A stretch of 64,000 nt of DNA from contig NZ_CP059724.1 in NCBI RefSeq assembly GCF_022369515.1, positions 4,402,001 through 4,466,000 on the forward strand, written 5' to 3'. The notes under the pieces are model-generated. The model saw only the letters and a list, made by a program, of their open reading frames with translations. It was not told the origin of the DNA and did no database searches. The position numbers and the translations under genes were made by a program. Positions 41,343-50,263 of the stretch are shown here, piece by piece. Origin of the DNA: Paenibacillus sp. 19GGS1-52 (GTDB lineage Bacteria; Bacillota; Bacilli; Paenibacillales; Paenibacillaceae). The number at the start of each line of letters is the position of its first letter. Positions within the stretch are counted from its first letter, which is position 1.

Positions 41343-41924
41343 ATGCGGTCATGGCCTAGATACGTCATCATTTTGGTAGGAAGCTTATTTATTGCCGTAG
41401 GAACTAACTTTTTCCTTGTCCCTTACAAAATTCTGGATGGCGGGATCATCGGGATAGCCCTTATTATCAATTATTTGTCCGGTGCCAAAATTGGACCAGC
41501 AATTATACTCTGCAGCATCCCGGTATTCCTGCTGGCTTGGCTGAAGGATCGGGATGTCTTTTACACTAGTGTATTGGGTCTGTTATCTTCGTCGTTCCTC
41601 ATCGAGTTGCTTGGCCCGTTTCAGTATTACTTCTTGTATTATATTGAGCTTGGCTCTATCTCCAGTGCTATAATCGGCGGTTTTCTGATGGGCAGTGGTC
41701 TCGGGCTAATGCTTCGCTTCAAAGCAAGTACGGGCGGCACGGATCTGCTTGCCCGCTACATTACGAGGTATATTCCGATGAATGTTGGACTCATCATTTT
41801 CTTGACAGATGCCTTGATTATTAGCGCGGGCGGGGTATTGATTTCCAAGGAAACTTTTCTGCATTCGATCTTGACCATTGCCTCCGGCGGAGTGGCTACT
41901 GGCCTGTTAACCCTTGATTCCTAA
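41343..41924 (+). CDS. YitT/YczE-like membrane protein
   Basis: 193 residues, five or six transmembrane helices, with the family motifs GTNFFLVPYKILDGGIIGIA near the N-terminus and GFLMGSGLGLMLRFKASTGG TD in the middle. The cytosolic DUF2179 domain of full YitT proteins is absent. The substrate is unknown. ATG 41343 has GGAG 9 nt upstream; TTG 41328 starts upstream of that site and is unlikely. Confidence 0.78.
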   Translation: MRSWPRYVIILVGSLFIAVGTNFFLVPYKILDGGIIGIALIINYLSGAKIGPAIILCSIPVFLLAWLKDRDVFYTSVLGLLSSSFLIELLGPFQYYFLYYIELGSISSAIIGGFLMGSGLGLMLRFKASTGGTDLLARYITRYIPMNVGLIIFLTDALIISAGGVLISKETFLHSILTIASGGVATGLLTLDS

Positions 41925-41952
41925 ACCTGATGGAAATAAGTATGCATATACA

Positions 41953-41966
41953 CGATCATATGTTCG
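41953..41966 (+). promoter_or_regulatory. LexA-like box
   Basis: CGATCATATGTTCG matches the Bacillus LexA consensus CGAAC-N4-GTTCG with one mismatch (GATC for GAAC). It lies 45-57 nt upstream of the Y-family polymerase gene. Confidence 0.6.
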
Positions 41967-42009
41967 TATTATACTTAGTAACAAGCCTCACCCTGGAGTG
42001 TGTTAACCC

Positions 42010-43272
42010 ATGAAGAAAGATCGAATCATTATGCTGTCCGATTGCCAGAGCTTCTATGCTTCCGTGGAGAAGGCCTCAAGTCCCCATTACAGCAACAAGC
42101 CACTCGTCGTGGCCGGAGATCCGGCAAGACGAAGCGGAATTGTATTAGCAGCCTGTCCTCTGGCCAAAACCTATGGTATTACCACCGCCGAAACTTTACG
42201 CGAAGCCCTGGCCAAATGCCCTGAGCTGATCGTGGTCAGACCACGAATGCAGCATTATATAGATGTCTCCGCCCAAATTACTGATATTCTCCGCAAATTC
42301 AGCGACCTCGTGGAGCCTTATTCTATCGATGAGCAGTTTATTGATGTTACCGGCAGCCTTTCCCTATTTGGCAGTCCACGGCAGATCGCGGCTGCCATTC
42401 AGGATCAAATCCGCCGAGATACAGGAGTATATGTGCGCGTCGGCATCAGCTATTCCAAGGTTACCGCCAAGATGGCTTGCGATCTGTGGGCCAAGAAGAA
42501 TGAGGAAGGACTATTCACCCTCACGCGGGAACAGCTACCGACCTTGCTCTGGCAGCTGCCGATCAGCCAGCTGTTCATGGTAGGACGCCGCATGTCCGCC
42601 CATTTCCAAAGCATGGGTCTGGTAACCATCGGTCACTTGGCGCAGTTGCCCCTCGCCGAGCTAAAGTGGCGCATGCGGGAGAAATTCCATAAGAATTGCG
42701 ACGTTGATGCAGAGCTTTATTGGCGAATTGCCAATGGTGTTGACGACAGCCCCGTAAATTCAGCAACCTACGAGGTGGCTCCTAAGAGTGTTGGCCACCA
42801 GATGACACTCCCTCGCGACTACTATACACTCAAGGACATTAAGACTGTGCTTCTGGAGCTCGCAGAGCTGGTCTGCAGGCGCTGTCGCAAACTGAAGGTA
42901 AATGGTGCAGTCGTGTCTGTTGGCTGCCAGGGTGCCAGCTTCGATGCCCCTACAGGATTTTCAAGGCAGAGCACGATGAGCGACCCCGCGAATGCTACCA
43001 ATCTGGTATATGAGTCAGCCGTAGCTCTGTTCGTATTACATTGGGATGGTCAGCCCGTACGTAGAGTCCACCTAAGCCTCTCTAGCCTCTCCGACGAAAG
43101 TCAGTATCAGCTGACACTATTCGAATCACGGCCCCGCTACCGCGCACTCGAACAGGCCACCGATGATTTAAAGAATAAATATGGGGATACAATTATTGGA
43201 CGGGCCGTTTCCTTTACCGATGCCGGGCAGATCAAGGATCGGGCTGGCAAGATTGGCGGACATTACAAATAA
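42010..43272 (+). CDS. Y-family DNA polymerase (UvrX/Pol IV-like)
   Basis: 420 residues. Catalytic motifs: MLSDCQSFYASVEKA (first Asp), GIVLAACPLAKTYGI, and YSIDEQFIDVTGS (SIDE, second acidic pair). A finger/thumb region LFMVGRRMSAHFQSMGLVTI and a little-finger domain follow. The YqjW/UvrX group is error-prone and used in SOS mutagenesis. No beta-clamp-binding tail of standard form is obvious at the end. It is preceded by a LexA-like box. No YolD partner is adjacent; a YolD-like gene lies 20 kb away. Confidence 0.9.
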   Translation: MKKDRIIMLSDCQSFYASVEKASSPHYSNKPLVVAGDPARRSGIVLAACPLAKTYGITTAETLREALAKCPELIVVRPRMQHYIDVSAQITDILRKFSDLVEPYSIDEQFIDVTGSLSLFGSPRQIAAAIQDQIRRDTGVYVRVGISYSKVTAKMACDLWAKKNEEGLFTLTREQLPTLLWQLPISQLFMVGRRMSAHFQSMGLVTIGHLAQLPLAELKWRMREKFHKNCDVDAELYWRIANGVDDSPVNSATYEVAPKSVGHQMTLPRDYYTLKDIKTVLLELAELVCRRCRKLKVNGAVVSVGCQGASFDAPTGFSRQSTMSDPANATNLVYESAVALFVLHWDGQPVRRVHLSLSSLSDESQYQLTLFESRPRYRALEQATDDLKNKYGDTIIGRAVSFTDAGQIKDRAGKIGGHYK

Positions 43273-43363
43273 TAATTTTTAAATAAAAAGATTAAGGGTT
43301 GATCTTTTCTACTAATGAGGCGACAATCGGATATATAACATTCCAGGGGAGGATCAAGAAGAG

Positions 43364-44131
43364 TTGGATAGTACCAGCAATAATAGCAACACTTCTATAC
43401 ATGAAATTATTGACTTATGCCTCCTAGCAGGGAAAATCATGCTCCAAAGCGGTGCCGAAACTTATCGCGTGGAGGATACAATGACGCGGATGGCTGCGTC
43501 CCTCGGCTTTCCAGGAGCGCATAGCTACGTAACGCCAACCGTCATCATGTTCACTACCAGTAGAATGGAACCAGTCAAGCTCTTCCGAATCGCGGAACGA
43601 ACGACAGATTTGCAAAAGGTGTCCGAGGTCAATGATATCTCACGCCGCCTCAGTGAACGTCAAATCACAGCGGCTGAAGCCCGCGAACGGCTGGGTGTGG
43701 TGGATGACTCTGCGCATGCCTATCCCATTTGGCTGCAGATTGCCGCTGCTGCCCTGACAGGCGCCTGTTTTACGATCATGTTTAAAGGCAGCTTATGGGA
43801 TGCTCTTCCGGCACTGTTGATCTCTGGGCTTGGCTATACGGCTGTCATCTACTTGCACCGAATAGTCGAAATCAGGTTCTTCGCGGAATTTACCGCCTCC
43901 TTTCTGATCGGCTTGCTTGCCTTCTTTTCCGTTAAATTTGGTATAGGGCATGAGATGGATAAAATCATTATCGGCTCTGTGATGCCGCTTGTACCAGGGC
44001 TGCTCATTACCAATGCGGTCCGTGATCTGATGGCTGGCCACTTGGTCTCCGGCCTATCCAAGGGAGCGGATGCTTTTCTGACTGCGTTTGCGATTGGAAC
44101 AGGCATCGGGCTTGTGCTGTCACTTTTTTAA
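43364..44131 (+). CDS. ThrE-type threonine/serine exporter, N-terminal (DUF1212) subunit
   Basis: 255 residues. The soluble N-terminal part has the ThrE signature: MLQSGAETYRVEDTMTRMAA, FPGAHSYVTPTVIMFT. Five membrane helices follow from about residue 125, with VMPLVPGLLITNAVRD. It begins with TTG 43364 after GGGAGG. Together with the gene at 44241 it forms a split version of the ThrE amino-acid exporter. Confidence 0.88.
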   Translation: MDSTSNNSNTSIHEIIDLCLLAGKIMLQSGAETYRVEDTMTRMAASLGFPGAHSYVTPTVIMFTTSRMEPVKLFRIAERTTDLQKVSEVNDISRRLSERQITAAEARERLGVVDDSAHAYPIWLQIAAAALTGACFTIMFKGSLWDALPALLISGLGYTAVIYLHRIVEIRFFAEFTASFLIGLLAFFSVKFGIGHEMDKIIIGSVMPLVPGLLITNAVRDLMAGHLVSGLSKGADAFLTAFAIGTGIGLVLSLF

Positions 44132-44135
44132 AAAA

Positions 44136-44217
44136 GCCACACGATAACTTATCCTTATATTTCTCGAAGAAACGGGTATCGTCTATAAACGGATGGCGAA
44201 GTCGTTTCTTCTTGACC
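44136..44217 (-). repeat. Dispersed repeat, copy C
   Basis: Read on the minus strand it begins TCAAGAAGAAACGACTTCGC, carries the invariant TTTCTTCGAGAAATATAAGG and ends with AAGTTATCGTGTG; the last 15 nt of the other copies are missing. It lies in the 110-bp gap between the two ThrE subunit genes. Confidence 0.88.
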
Positions 44218-44240
44218 TAGGTGAAAGAGGTTAACTGTTT

Positions 44241-44663
44241 ATGATTTTGCAACTAGTAACCAGTTTTATCGCGACTGCCACGTTCTGCATTCTGTTCAAT
44301 GCGCCGCGGCGCGCGCTGCTGCAATGCGGAATTGCCGGCATGGTGAGCTGGATGGTCTATTTACTGCTGGACCAGCAGTGGGAAGCGGTCATTGCGACTT
44401 TCGGGGCTACCGTTGTGGTCGGGTTCATCAGCCAAATTTTTGCCCGTTCGTTCAAGATGCCTGTGATTATTTTCAGTGTCGGTGGCGTGATCCCGCTTGT
44501 CCCGGGTGGACTTGCTTATGACGCGATGCGGAAGTTCGTGGAGAATGATTATATCGAGGCGGTAAAGTTTGCTACCCAGGCTTTATTGCTCTCCGGGGCT
44601 ATTGCCGCCGGGCTTGTGCTTAGCGAGGTGCTTGGACAAATGTTTCTGCGGAGAAGCAAATGA
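44241..44663 (+). CDS. ThrE-type exporter, C-terminal (DUF3815/ThrE_2) subunit
   Basis: 140 residues with four or five membrane helices: CGIAGMVSWMVYLLLDQQWE, TVVVGFISQIFARSFKMPVI and VGGVIPLVPGGLAYDAMRKF. The last motif is the ThrE_2 mark. It is the membrane partner of the gene at 43364. A ribosome site (GAAAGAGG) precedes ATG 44241. Expression with the first gene requires reading through repeat copy C. Confidence 0.88.
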   Translation: MILQLVTSFIATATFCILFNAPRRALLQCGIAGMVSWMVYLLLDQQWEAVIATFGATVVVGFISQIFARSFKMPVIIFSVGGVIPLVPGGLAYDAMRKFVENDYIEAVKFATQALLLSGAIAAGLVLSEVLGQMFLRRSK

Positions 44664-44713
44664 TCCAGCCTACCTTAAGTTACAACCCCAACGCTGCAGT
44701 CGGGTCACAACAA

Positions 44714-44812
44714 ACAAGAAGAAACGGCTTGACCATCCTTTTTATGGACGGTATCTGTTTCTTCGAGAAATATAAGGATAAATTATTGCGTGAAACCTAT
44801 AAATTCTTATAT
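44714..44812 (+). repeat. Dispersed ~97-nt repeat, copy B
   Basis: It begins ACAAGAAGAAACGGCTTGAC, contains the invariant core (44758-44777) and ends CCTATAAATTCTTATATT. It lies between the second ThrE gene and the DegV terminator and is in opposite orientation to copy C. Confidence 0.88.
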
Positions 44813-44817
44813 TTAGT

Positions 44818-44860
44818 AAAAGGGTGCCATTAGCCAATTCCGGCTTAGTGGCACCCTTTT
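44818..44860 (-). terminator. Bidirectional terminator
   Basis: AAAGGGTGCCA and TGGCACCCTTT pair, with T4 on the plus strand and A/T-rich flanks. It serves the convergent DegV and ThrE units. Confidence 0.8.
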
Positions 44861-44869
44861 GCTACAAAA

Positions 44870-45736
44870 TCAGGCGTTTATGCTATTGATACTATTGCTC
44901 TTGATCCAGGCCATTGCGAGCGTACCTTCACCCGCATGAATGCCGGCAACAGGAATAAAGGTCATGATCTCTGTCCGTAAGGCTGGAGCCATATTCTTAA
45001 TTTCTTCTTCCAGCTTCAGCGCTTCCTCCATATTATTGGCATGCATAATACAAACGTCTGTGATCATCTCAACATCCTTTTTTAAGTTATCGAGCAGTTT
45101 CTGCTTGGTCTTCTTAAAGGTACGAATCTTCTCTTCTACAATAATTTTCCCATCATCAAAACGCAACAGCAGATGTATCCGCAGCAGTTGGCTGAGCACA
45201 AGCTGAGAGCCCGTTACCCGCCCGCCGCGGTGAAGCTGGGTCAGATTGGATGGAATTAAGTAAAAGGACATATTCTGAATGATATTCTCGATTTTTTCTT
45301 TGATCTCTTGCACCGAAAGGCCAATGTTCTGCCAATGAATTCCCCGCATAATCATTTCACGGATCGGATAGGCGCCTACCTTGGAGTCAATTCCCACGAC
45401 ATTTGCTTGAGCGATCTCAGCAGCCTGCATAGAGGTACTGAACGTACCGCTAAGATCTGATGAACAATGAATGGCGATAATTTCCGCGTATTCTTGCTTC
45501 AATTGTTCGTACAGTTCAATAAACTCACCAATCGGCGGTTGTGAACTGCTCACCCGTTCATGCTGGCGCATTTTATCATAAAATTGTTCAGAGGTAATAT
45601 CTATATTTTCTTTGTAGCACTCGTCATTAACCAGGAGGCGTAGTGGAACAATATATACATGATTGTTCTTGGCGAATTCAGGATCGAGCGTACTGGTGCT
45701 GTCAGTTACCCAAGCGATTGGTTTCACATAAATCAC
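44870..45736 (-). CDS. DegV family fatty-acid-binding protein
   Basis: 288 residues. The N-terminal IAWVTDSTSTLDPEFAKNNH, then ISSDL-like HCSSDLSGTFSTSMQAAEIA, and the LTQLHRGGRVTGSQ motif are diagnostic for DegV proteins, which bind fatty acids for FakA-type fatty acid kinases. The start is GTG at 45736 or GTG at 45727; the second is better spaced from GAGAGAAG. It is a single-gene unit. Confidence 0.9.
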   Translation of the reverse strand: MIYVKPIAWVTDSTSTLDPEFAKNNHVYIVPLRLLVNDECYKENIDITSEQFYDKMRQHERVSSSQPPIGEFIELYEQLKQEYAEIIAIHCSSDLSGTFSTSMQAAEIAQANVVGIDSKVGAYPIREMIMRGIHWQNIGLSVQEIKEKIENIIQNMSFYLIPSNLTQLHRGGRVTGSQLVLSQLLRIHLLLRFDDGKIIVEEKIRTFKKTKQKLLDNLKKDVEMITDVCIMHANNMEEALKLEEEIKNMAPALRTEIMTFIPVAGIHAGEGTLAMAWIKSNSINSINA

Positions 45737-45940
45737 TTCTCTCTTTCATGTCTGAATGTCTGAATACTTTAGCGACGGCAAGGCGTCACTACATTCATAA
45801 ACTATACATGATAGGAAGCAACGATACAGATTTACCAAGCCTTTCATCCAATCTTTTTTCGACATTTTTCGATATATATACACATTACACATGATAAATA
45901 TACCTATGAATACAGCGGTCCTTTATGTTATGTGATCGTC

Positions 45941-46453
45941 TCAGCCGATGATTTTCTGGTAGCTGGCAATATCCAGCCTTCTGCCGAATTTGGTGCCAAT
46001 TTCCTTGAAATAGGCGCTCTGCTCATATCCATTTTTTCGAAAAAGCTTCAGGCTGCTCTCGTTCTCCGCGCATACGGTAGCCACCAATACATGAAACTCC
46101 AATTCAACTGCCCGTTCTTCAATAAACCGCAGCGCACTTCCACCTATTCCTTGTCCACTGCAGCCCGGCTTCAAATAGATGCTAATCTCCCCAGAGGCAT
46201 CATAGGCCTGCTTGTTCTTATGTCTGGTGATCAGCACATAACCTTGCAGCTCACCCTCGCGGAGAATAGCGTAAGACTTAAAGCGGACATCACCATTTAG
46301 TACAGAATTCCGCATGTCAGCTAAGCATAAAGGCTCTGTATGAAAAGAAACCGTGGTGTTCAGCACATAATAATTATAAATATCCAGCACTTCTGGCAGA
46401 TGCTCTTCCTTAATTTCGGGAAATGACAGCCCACTTGCAGTTATATCACTCAT
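45941..46453 (-). CDS. GNAT N-acetyltransferase (phosphinothricin-acetyltransferase-like)
   Basis: 170 residues: PEVLDIYNYYVLNTTVSFHT, motif A SIYLKPGCSGQGIGGSALRF, and LVATVCAENESSLKLFRKNG YE. The beginning and the motif A context match the Pat/YwnH-type subgroup, acting on amino acid-like amines. It starts 8 nt after the antiporter stop, with its ribosome site inside the antiporter gene, so the two are co-transcribed. Confidence 0.85.
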   Translation of the reverse strand: MSDITASGLSFPEIKEEHLPEVLDIYNYYVLNTTVSFHTEPLCLADMRNSVLNGDVRFKSYAILREGELQGYVLITRHKNKQAYDASGEISIYLKPGCSGQGIGGSALRFIEERAVELEFHVLVATVCAENESSLKLFRKNGYEQSAYFKEIGTKFGRRLDIASYQKIIG

Positions 46454-46461
46454 AGTTTAAG

Positions 46462-48480
46462 TTAATCCTCCCATATTGACGTTTCCAAATGATCCACATA
46501 CCGGCGCAGCTTGCCGGCGATTTTACGGTTAATCGTCCCTTGCTCATACAACTGCTGAACCTTATCCCGCTGCTCCTGAATGGCTTTCAGCTTCAGTTCA
46601 AGCTTCTGGTCATCTACCAGTCCATCCTTCGTCCAGTCGCTTCCCTGTCTCAGTCTGGCAATTATCTGCTCATATTTGCCCATAACCTGCTGAGAGGCTT
46701 CCTGATTATCCGCGTTCAACTGGCTTTTAACAGCTTCAATAGCCGCTCTGCACATCGCTATCTTGGCAATTTTGGCACTTTCAGCGTATTGAACGGCCTG
46801 CTGTACATCGTCTCCCTCACGCTGGCCTGAGAATAGGCCGGCGAATAGCCGCCGAACCTCTGTTACAGAGATTTTAATTTGCGAGTTCAGGGTGCTGGCC
46901 AGAAAACCTTCAGTATGATCGAGCAACTCTTCCATCTTCAGCGCTACCGGAGCCGGGATCTCGGTATGCTCTAGTAGACGATTCAACTCTTTGCGCTCAG
47001 CATGCAGCCCAATGATTCGGGTCTTAATCACCAATTGGCGGAAATGCTCCGACAAGGGAGTATTATTCTGCTCCGTGCTGCCTAGTCTCTTGATTTGGTC
47101 CGTGAACTCTGTCAGCGCAGGCAATGCCGAATCCTGCTTGTCTTCCGTCATCATGCTTCGCAGCAGTGTCATCCCGGCATTCATTACAGCCGACCTGGCA
47201 GCTTGCTCCGAACCCACGAGAGTGGCATCAGCCACAGCCTCTTCCTTGCCTGCGAGCAGCGGTAAGAAGACACTGGCAATCAGCAGCGACATCAGAATAA
47301 CACCTGCGGCAATGAAGATGATTAGATCGCGTTCTGGAAAAGAAGAACCGTCACCCAGCACCAGAGGAATTGAGAACGCACCCGCTAAGGTAACCGCTCC
47401 CCGCACACCCGAGATCGAGGTGATCAGATGTGATTTCATGGGCACCTTCTCCATTTTTCGCAAACGGCTTCCCCACAAGGAGAAAAGATACACCCAAAGG
47501 AATCGCAGCACAATCAGCAGCGCAGTAATCGCCAAGACATAACCGACCACCAACAGGTTATCCACCGCATCATCGCGATAGATCACTTCAATCACGTCAG
47601 GAATGGATACACCAAGGATGAGAAAAACCATCCCATTCAGTATAAACAGCAGGACCGACCAGGTACTGGCCGAGACTAATTGCAGCTTGTACTGCGGAGA
47701 TATGGTGCGGTCTTTCTCGATCGCATGGATCACACCACCAGCAACAACTGCCAATATGCCGGATACTCCAATTTCCTCACTGACCAAATAAATAATGAAC
47801 GGAGTCAGGATTTGCAGCAGCATATGGATCGTGACATCCTCCATCCCCAGTCTGCGGATAAATACACTGAGGCGAATGAGTAGGAAAGCCAGTAGTGCTC
47901 CGGCTAGCAATCCCCCTACAGCTATGAGAATAAAGCTGAAAGTCGCCTGTCGTAAAGAGAATACCCCGGTTACTGTTGCCGCAATGGCGAACTTAAATGC
48001 CACAAGTCCTGAAGCGTCATTTATCAGTGACTCGCCCTCCAGAATACGGTGAATACTCTTGGGCAGATGCAGCCTTCCAGCTAGTGCGCTTACTGCAACT
48101 GCATCAGTAGGCGAGAGAATTGCCGCCAGCGCAAACGCAGCGGGCAAGGGGATGGTAGGGATCATCCAATGAATAGCATATCCGGCTATAAAGACGGTAG
48201 CGAACACCAGCCCAAGAGCCAACATTAGGATCGGAGCACGCAGGCTCCATAGCTCGTTTCGGGGTGTCCGCTTTCCGTCATTGAACAGCAGCGGGGCGAT
48301 AAATAAGACCAGAAACAGTTCTGGCTCCAGTGACATATGAATGCCTGAGGGTAAGAGTACGACAATTACGCCAAGGCCAATCTGGATCAGTGGAATCGGT
48401 ACGAACGGAATAAAACGGTTCACAATATTCGATACTGCAATCAGTCCCAGCAGCACAAGTACAGCGAGAAATGTCTCCAA
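46462..48480 (-). CDS. CPA1-type Na+/H+ antiporter
   Basis: 672 residues. About twelve membrane helices fill the first 400 residues, with the CPA1 motifs LSPTDAVAVSALAG and GESLINDASGLVAFKFA (ion-binding Asp). The cytosolic C-terminal part of about 270 residues is helical. It exchanges sodium for protons. It begins with TTG 48480 after GGGAG. A GNAT gene follows in the same transcript. Confidence 0.9.
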   Translation of the reverse strand: METFLAVLVLLGLIAVSNIVNRFIPFVPIPLIQIGLGVIVVLLPSGIHMSLEPELFLVLFIAPLLFNDGKRTPRNELWSLRAPILMLALGLVFATVFIAGYAIHWMIPTIPLPAAFALAAILSPTDAVAVSALAGRLHLPKSIHRILEGESLINDASGLVAFKFAIAATVTGVFSLRQATFSFILIAVGGLLAGALLAFLLIRLSVFIRRLGMEDVTIHMLLQILTPFIIYLVSEEIGVSGILAVVAGGVIHAIEKDRTISPQYKLQLVSASTWSVLLFILNGMVFLILGVSIPDVIEVIYRDDAVDNLLVVGYVLAITALLIVLRFLWVYLFSLWGSRLRKMEKVPMKSHLITSISGVRGAVTLAGAFSIPLVLGDGSSFPERDLIIFIAAGVILMSLLIASVFLPLLAGKEEAVADATLVGSEQAARSAVMNAGMTLLRSMMTEDKQDSALPALTEFTDQIKRLGSTEQNNTPLSEHFRQLVIKTRIIGLHAERKELNRLLEHTEIPAPVALKMEELLDHTEGFLASTLNSQIKISVTEVRRLFAGLFSGQREGDDVQQAVQYAESAKIAKIAMCRAAIEAVKSQLNADNQEASQQVMGKYEQIIARLRQGSDWTKDGLVDDQKLELKLKAIQEQRDKVQQLYEQGTINRKIAGKLRRYVDHLETSIWED

Positions 48481-48520
48481 TCTTCATCAACTCCCAGAGG
48501 TTAGTTGCAATTATACTTCT

Positions 48521-48949
48521 CTACATTCTCTTGGAATAGTAATTGGATAATGTAATGGCCAGTACAAGCTCCAAAAGCAACACAGAAGATATCATGATAA
48601 TGATGATCACATTCGTGCCCATAAATCCAAGTGCCAAAACAATAACAGTAAGCGCATATACGACAATTCGATTAATTTGCGCTCCAACCTTTTCTCTAAT
48701 TCGAGTATTTCGCTCATCGTTCATTTCAATATTTTTCTTGCGCACAAGCTCTTCATTCTCAACCTTTGAAATGATCCCTGCGCCGATTAAATTACCGATT
48801 CCCAGACAAAATAGCGCTGCTCCCAAACCAATGCATAATCCAGAGAGACTTTTGAGTGCATCTCCAGTGAAAACAAAACCGCCCATATAGACAGAAGCTG
48901 CACCCAGAACGGCTATAAATGCGTACAACCCTATTCTACTCTTATGCAT
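48521..48949 (-). CDS. Membrane protein paired with an XRE regulator
   Basis: 142 residues with four membrane helices and a central charged stretch (VENEELVRKKNIEMNDERNT). The layout (two helices, a polar ERN.RI.EKA-type loop, two helices) is that of small membrane proteins encoded behind YvaO/XRE-type regulators. ATG 48949 is preceded by GGAGGAGTAGGGGA and starts 2 nt after the regulator stop codon; a longer in-frame start would overlap the regulator. Confidence 0.7.
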   Translation of the reverse strand: MHKSRIGLYAFIAVLGAASVYMGGFVFTGDALKSLSGLCIGLGAALFCLGIGNLIGAGIISKVENEELVRKKNIEMNDERNTRIREKVGAQINRIVVYALTVIVLALGFMGTNVIIIIMISSVLLLELVLAITLSNYYSKRM

Positions 48950-48953
48950 TCCC

Positions 48954-49151
48954 CTACTCCTCCTCATATATAAAAATTTCTTCAATATTCAGTTTAAAAT
49001 ATCTGGAAATTTTGAAAGCAAGCAGGATCGACGGATTATACCGTCCATTCTCAAGTGAACCTATGGTTTGTCTAGAAACCTCCAAAGCTTCGGCAAGTTC
49101 TTCTTGCTTGATGCCTCGTTGCTTTCTTATTTCTTCGAGCCTATTCTTCAC
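48954..49151 (-). CDS. XRE-family helix-turn-helix regulator
   Basis: 65 residues, one complete HTH_3 domain: RLEEIRKQRGIKQEELAEAL, EVSRQTIGSLENGRYNPSIL, followed by LAFKISRYFKLNIEEIFIYE. It has no sensor domain, so control is by level or by its membrane partner. GTG start, GGGGGG 6 nt upstream. Two perfect palindromes lie directly upstream. Confidence 0.92.
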   Translation of the reverse strand: MKNRLEEIRKQRGIKQEELAEALEVSRQTIGSLENGRYNPSILLAFKISRYFKLNIEEIFIYEEE

Positions 49152-49173
49152 GCGGAACCCCCCTGCGGCCTTA

Positions 49174-49193
49174 ATGGAAAGCTAACTTTCCAT
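49174..49193. promoter_or_regulatory. XRE operator, proximal copy
   Basis: ATGGAAAGCTAACTTTCCAT: perfect 8-4-8 inverted repeat, 23 nt upstream of the regulator start. Confidence 0.8.
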
Positions 49194-49218
49194 TAAATAA
49201 TAGCACAGGCACCGTAAA

Positions 49219-49238
49219 ATGGAAAGATTACTTTCCAT
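49219..49238. promoter_or_regulatory. XRE operator, distal copy
   Basis: ATGGAAAGATTACTTTCCAT has the same 8-bp arms as the proximal copy, with only the 4-nt centre changed. The two copies are 45 nt apart centre to centre, about four helical turns. Confidence 0.8.
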
Positions 49239-49399
49239 AATTCCGAAAAATTCATAGAATATCCCCTTAGTCTATATTGACAAAAATATTTATATGTGTT
49301 ATAATATATAACTATTTTATTGATTGATAATAAATTTTTAATTAAAATATGCATTAGCCTTACCCAATCACTCTTATACACGAATAACGGAGGGATATC

Positions 49400-50155
49400 A
49401 TGCATATTGCCAAAGGAATAGAAATGTTAGAAATTTCAGTGCAAGTTATGGGAGGAAGCAACACCATTTACCCTACATTGCTCTGGGATGAGGAAACTGC
49501 TGTATTGGTAGATACCGGATATCCAGGCCTGCTGTCCAAATTCAAGGAGGTTATTGAACAATCCAGTATCCCTTGGAAACGACTGCACACAATTGTAATA
49601 ACCCATCAGGATGTGGATCATATTGGCAGCTTGCCTGCCATGCTGGCAGAAGAGGATACCGTGCTGAATGTGCTAGCCCATGAAATGGAGAAGCCCTATA
49701 TCGAGGGAGAGAAAATGCTGCTCAAACATACACTGGAGGCCTTAGCTGCAGCTGCAGCGATGATCCCACCTCATGTCCCGGAGGAATGGCGGCGGGCGTT
49801 CCTATTCACCTTGTCCCATCCTCCCAAAGGAAGAGTAGATCATACCATTGGAGAAGGTGACATTCTGCCTGTTGCCGGCGGGATTACAGTCATCCATACG
49901 CCTGGACACAGTCCTGGACATCTCAGCCTCTATCATCAGGAGAGCCGCACCCTTATTGCTGCTGATGCATTGACCGTCCTAAATGGCGAACTGCACGGAC
50001 CAGATGTTACAGCTACACCAGATATGGCGACTGCACTTCACTCCCTAGCCAATCTTGCCGCTTATGACATCGATACTGTAATTTGCTATCACGGGGGATT
50101 GTATCGCGGAGACGCAAACCGCCGTATTGCTGAATTGGCTCAAGGGCTGACATAG
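49400..50155 (+). CDS. MBL-fold metallo-hydrolase
   Basis: 251 residues. The zinc motif is TIVITHQDVDHIGS, followed by VIHTPGHSPGHLSLYHQE and the later CYHGG histidine. The closest type is the glyoxalase II/YqjP-like group that hydrolyses thioesters or lactones; the substrate is unknown. GGAGGG precedes ATG 49400. A terminator follows. Confidence 0.88.
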   Translation: MHIAKGIEMLEISVQVMGGSNTIYPTLLWDEETAVLVDTGYPGLLSKFKEVIEQSSIPWKRLHTIVITHQDVDHIGSLPAMLAEEDTVLNVLAHEMEKPYIEGEKMLLKHTLEALAAAAAMIPPHVPEEWRRAFLFTLSHPPKGRVDHTIGEGDILPVAGGITVIHTPGHSPGHLSLYHQESRTLIAADALTVLNGELHGPDVTATPDMATALHSLANLAAYDIDTVICYHGGLYRGDANRRIAELAQGLT

Positions 50156-50193
50156 GTTTGATCTCTAGGCAGACTCTGATAAGCAACTATAAC

Positions 50194-50235
50194 AAAGAAG
50201 GCACAGCCGGATTGAACGGGCTCTGCCTTCTTTTT
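50194..50235 (+). terminator. Bidirectional terminator
   Basis: AAAGAAGGCACAGCC and GGCTCTGCCTTCTTT form the stem, followed by T5; between convergent genes. Confidence 0.85.
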
Positions 50236-50263
50236 CTAATCATATAATCACTTTCAGCCTGAC

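Noticed and set aside
43286..43308. AAAAGAT/ATCTTTT hairpin after the Y-family polymerase
   Set aside because: Too short and A/T-only to claim as a terminator, although it is in the expected place.
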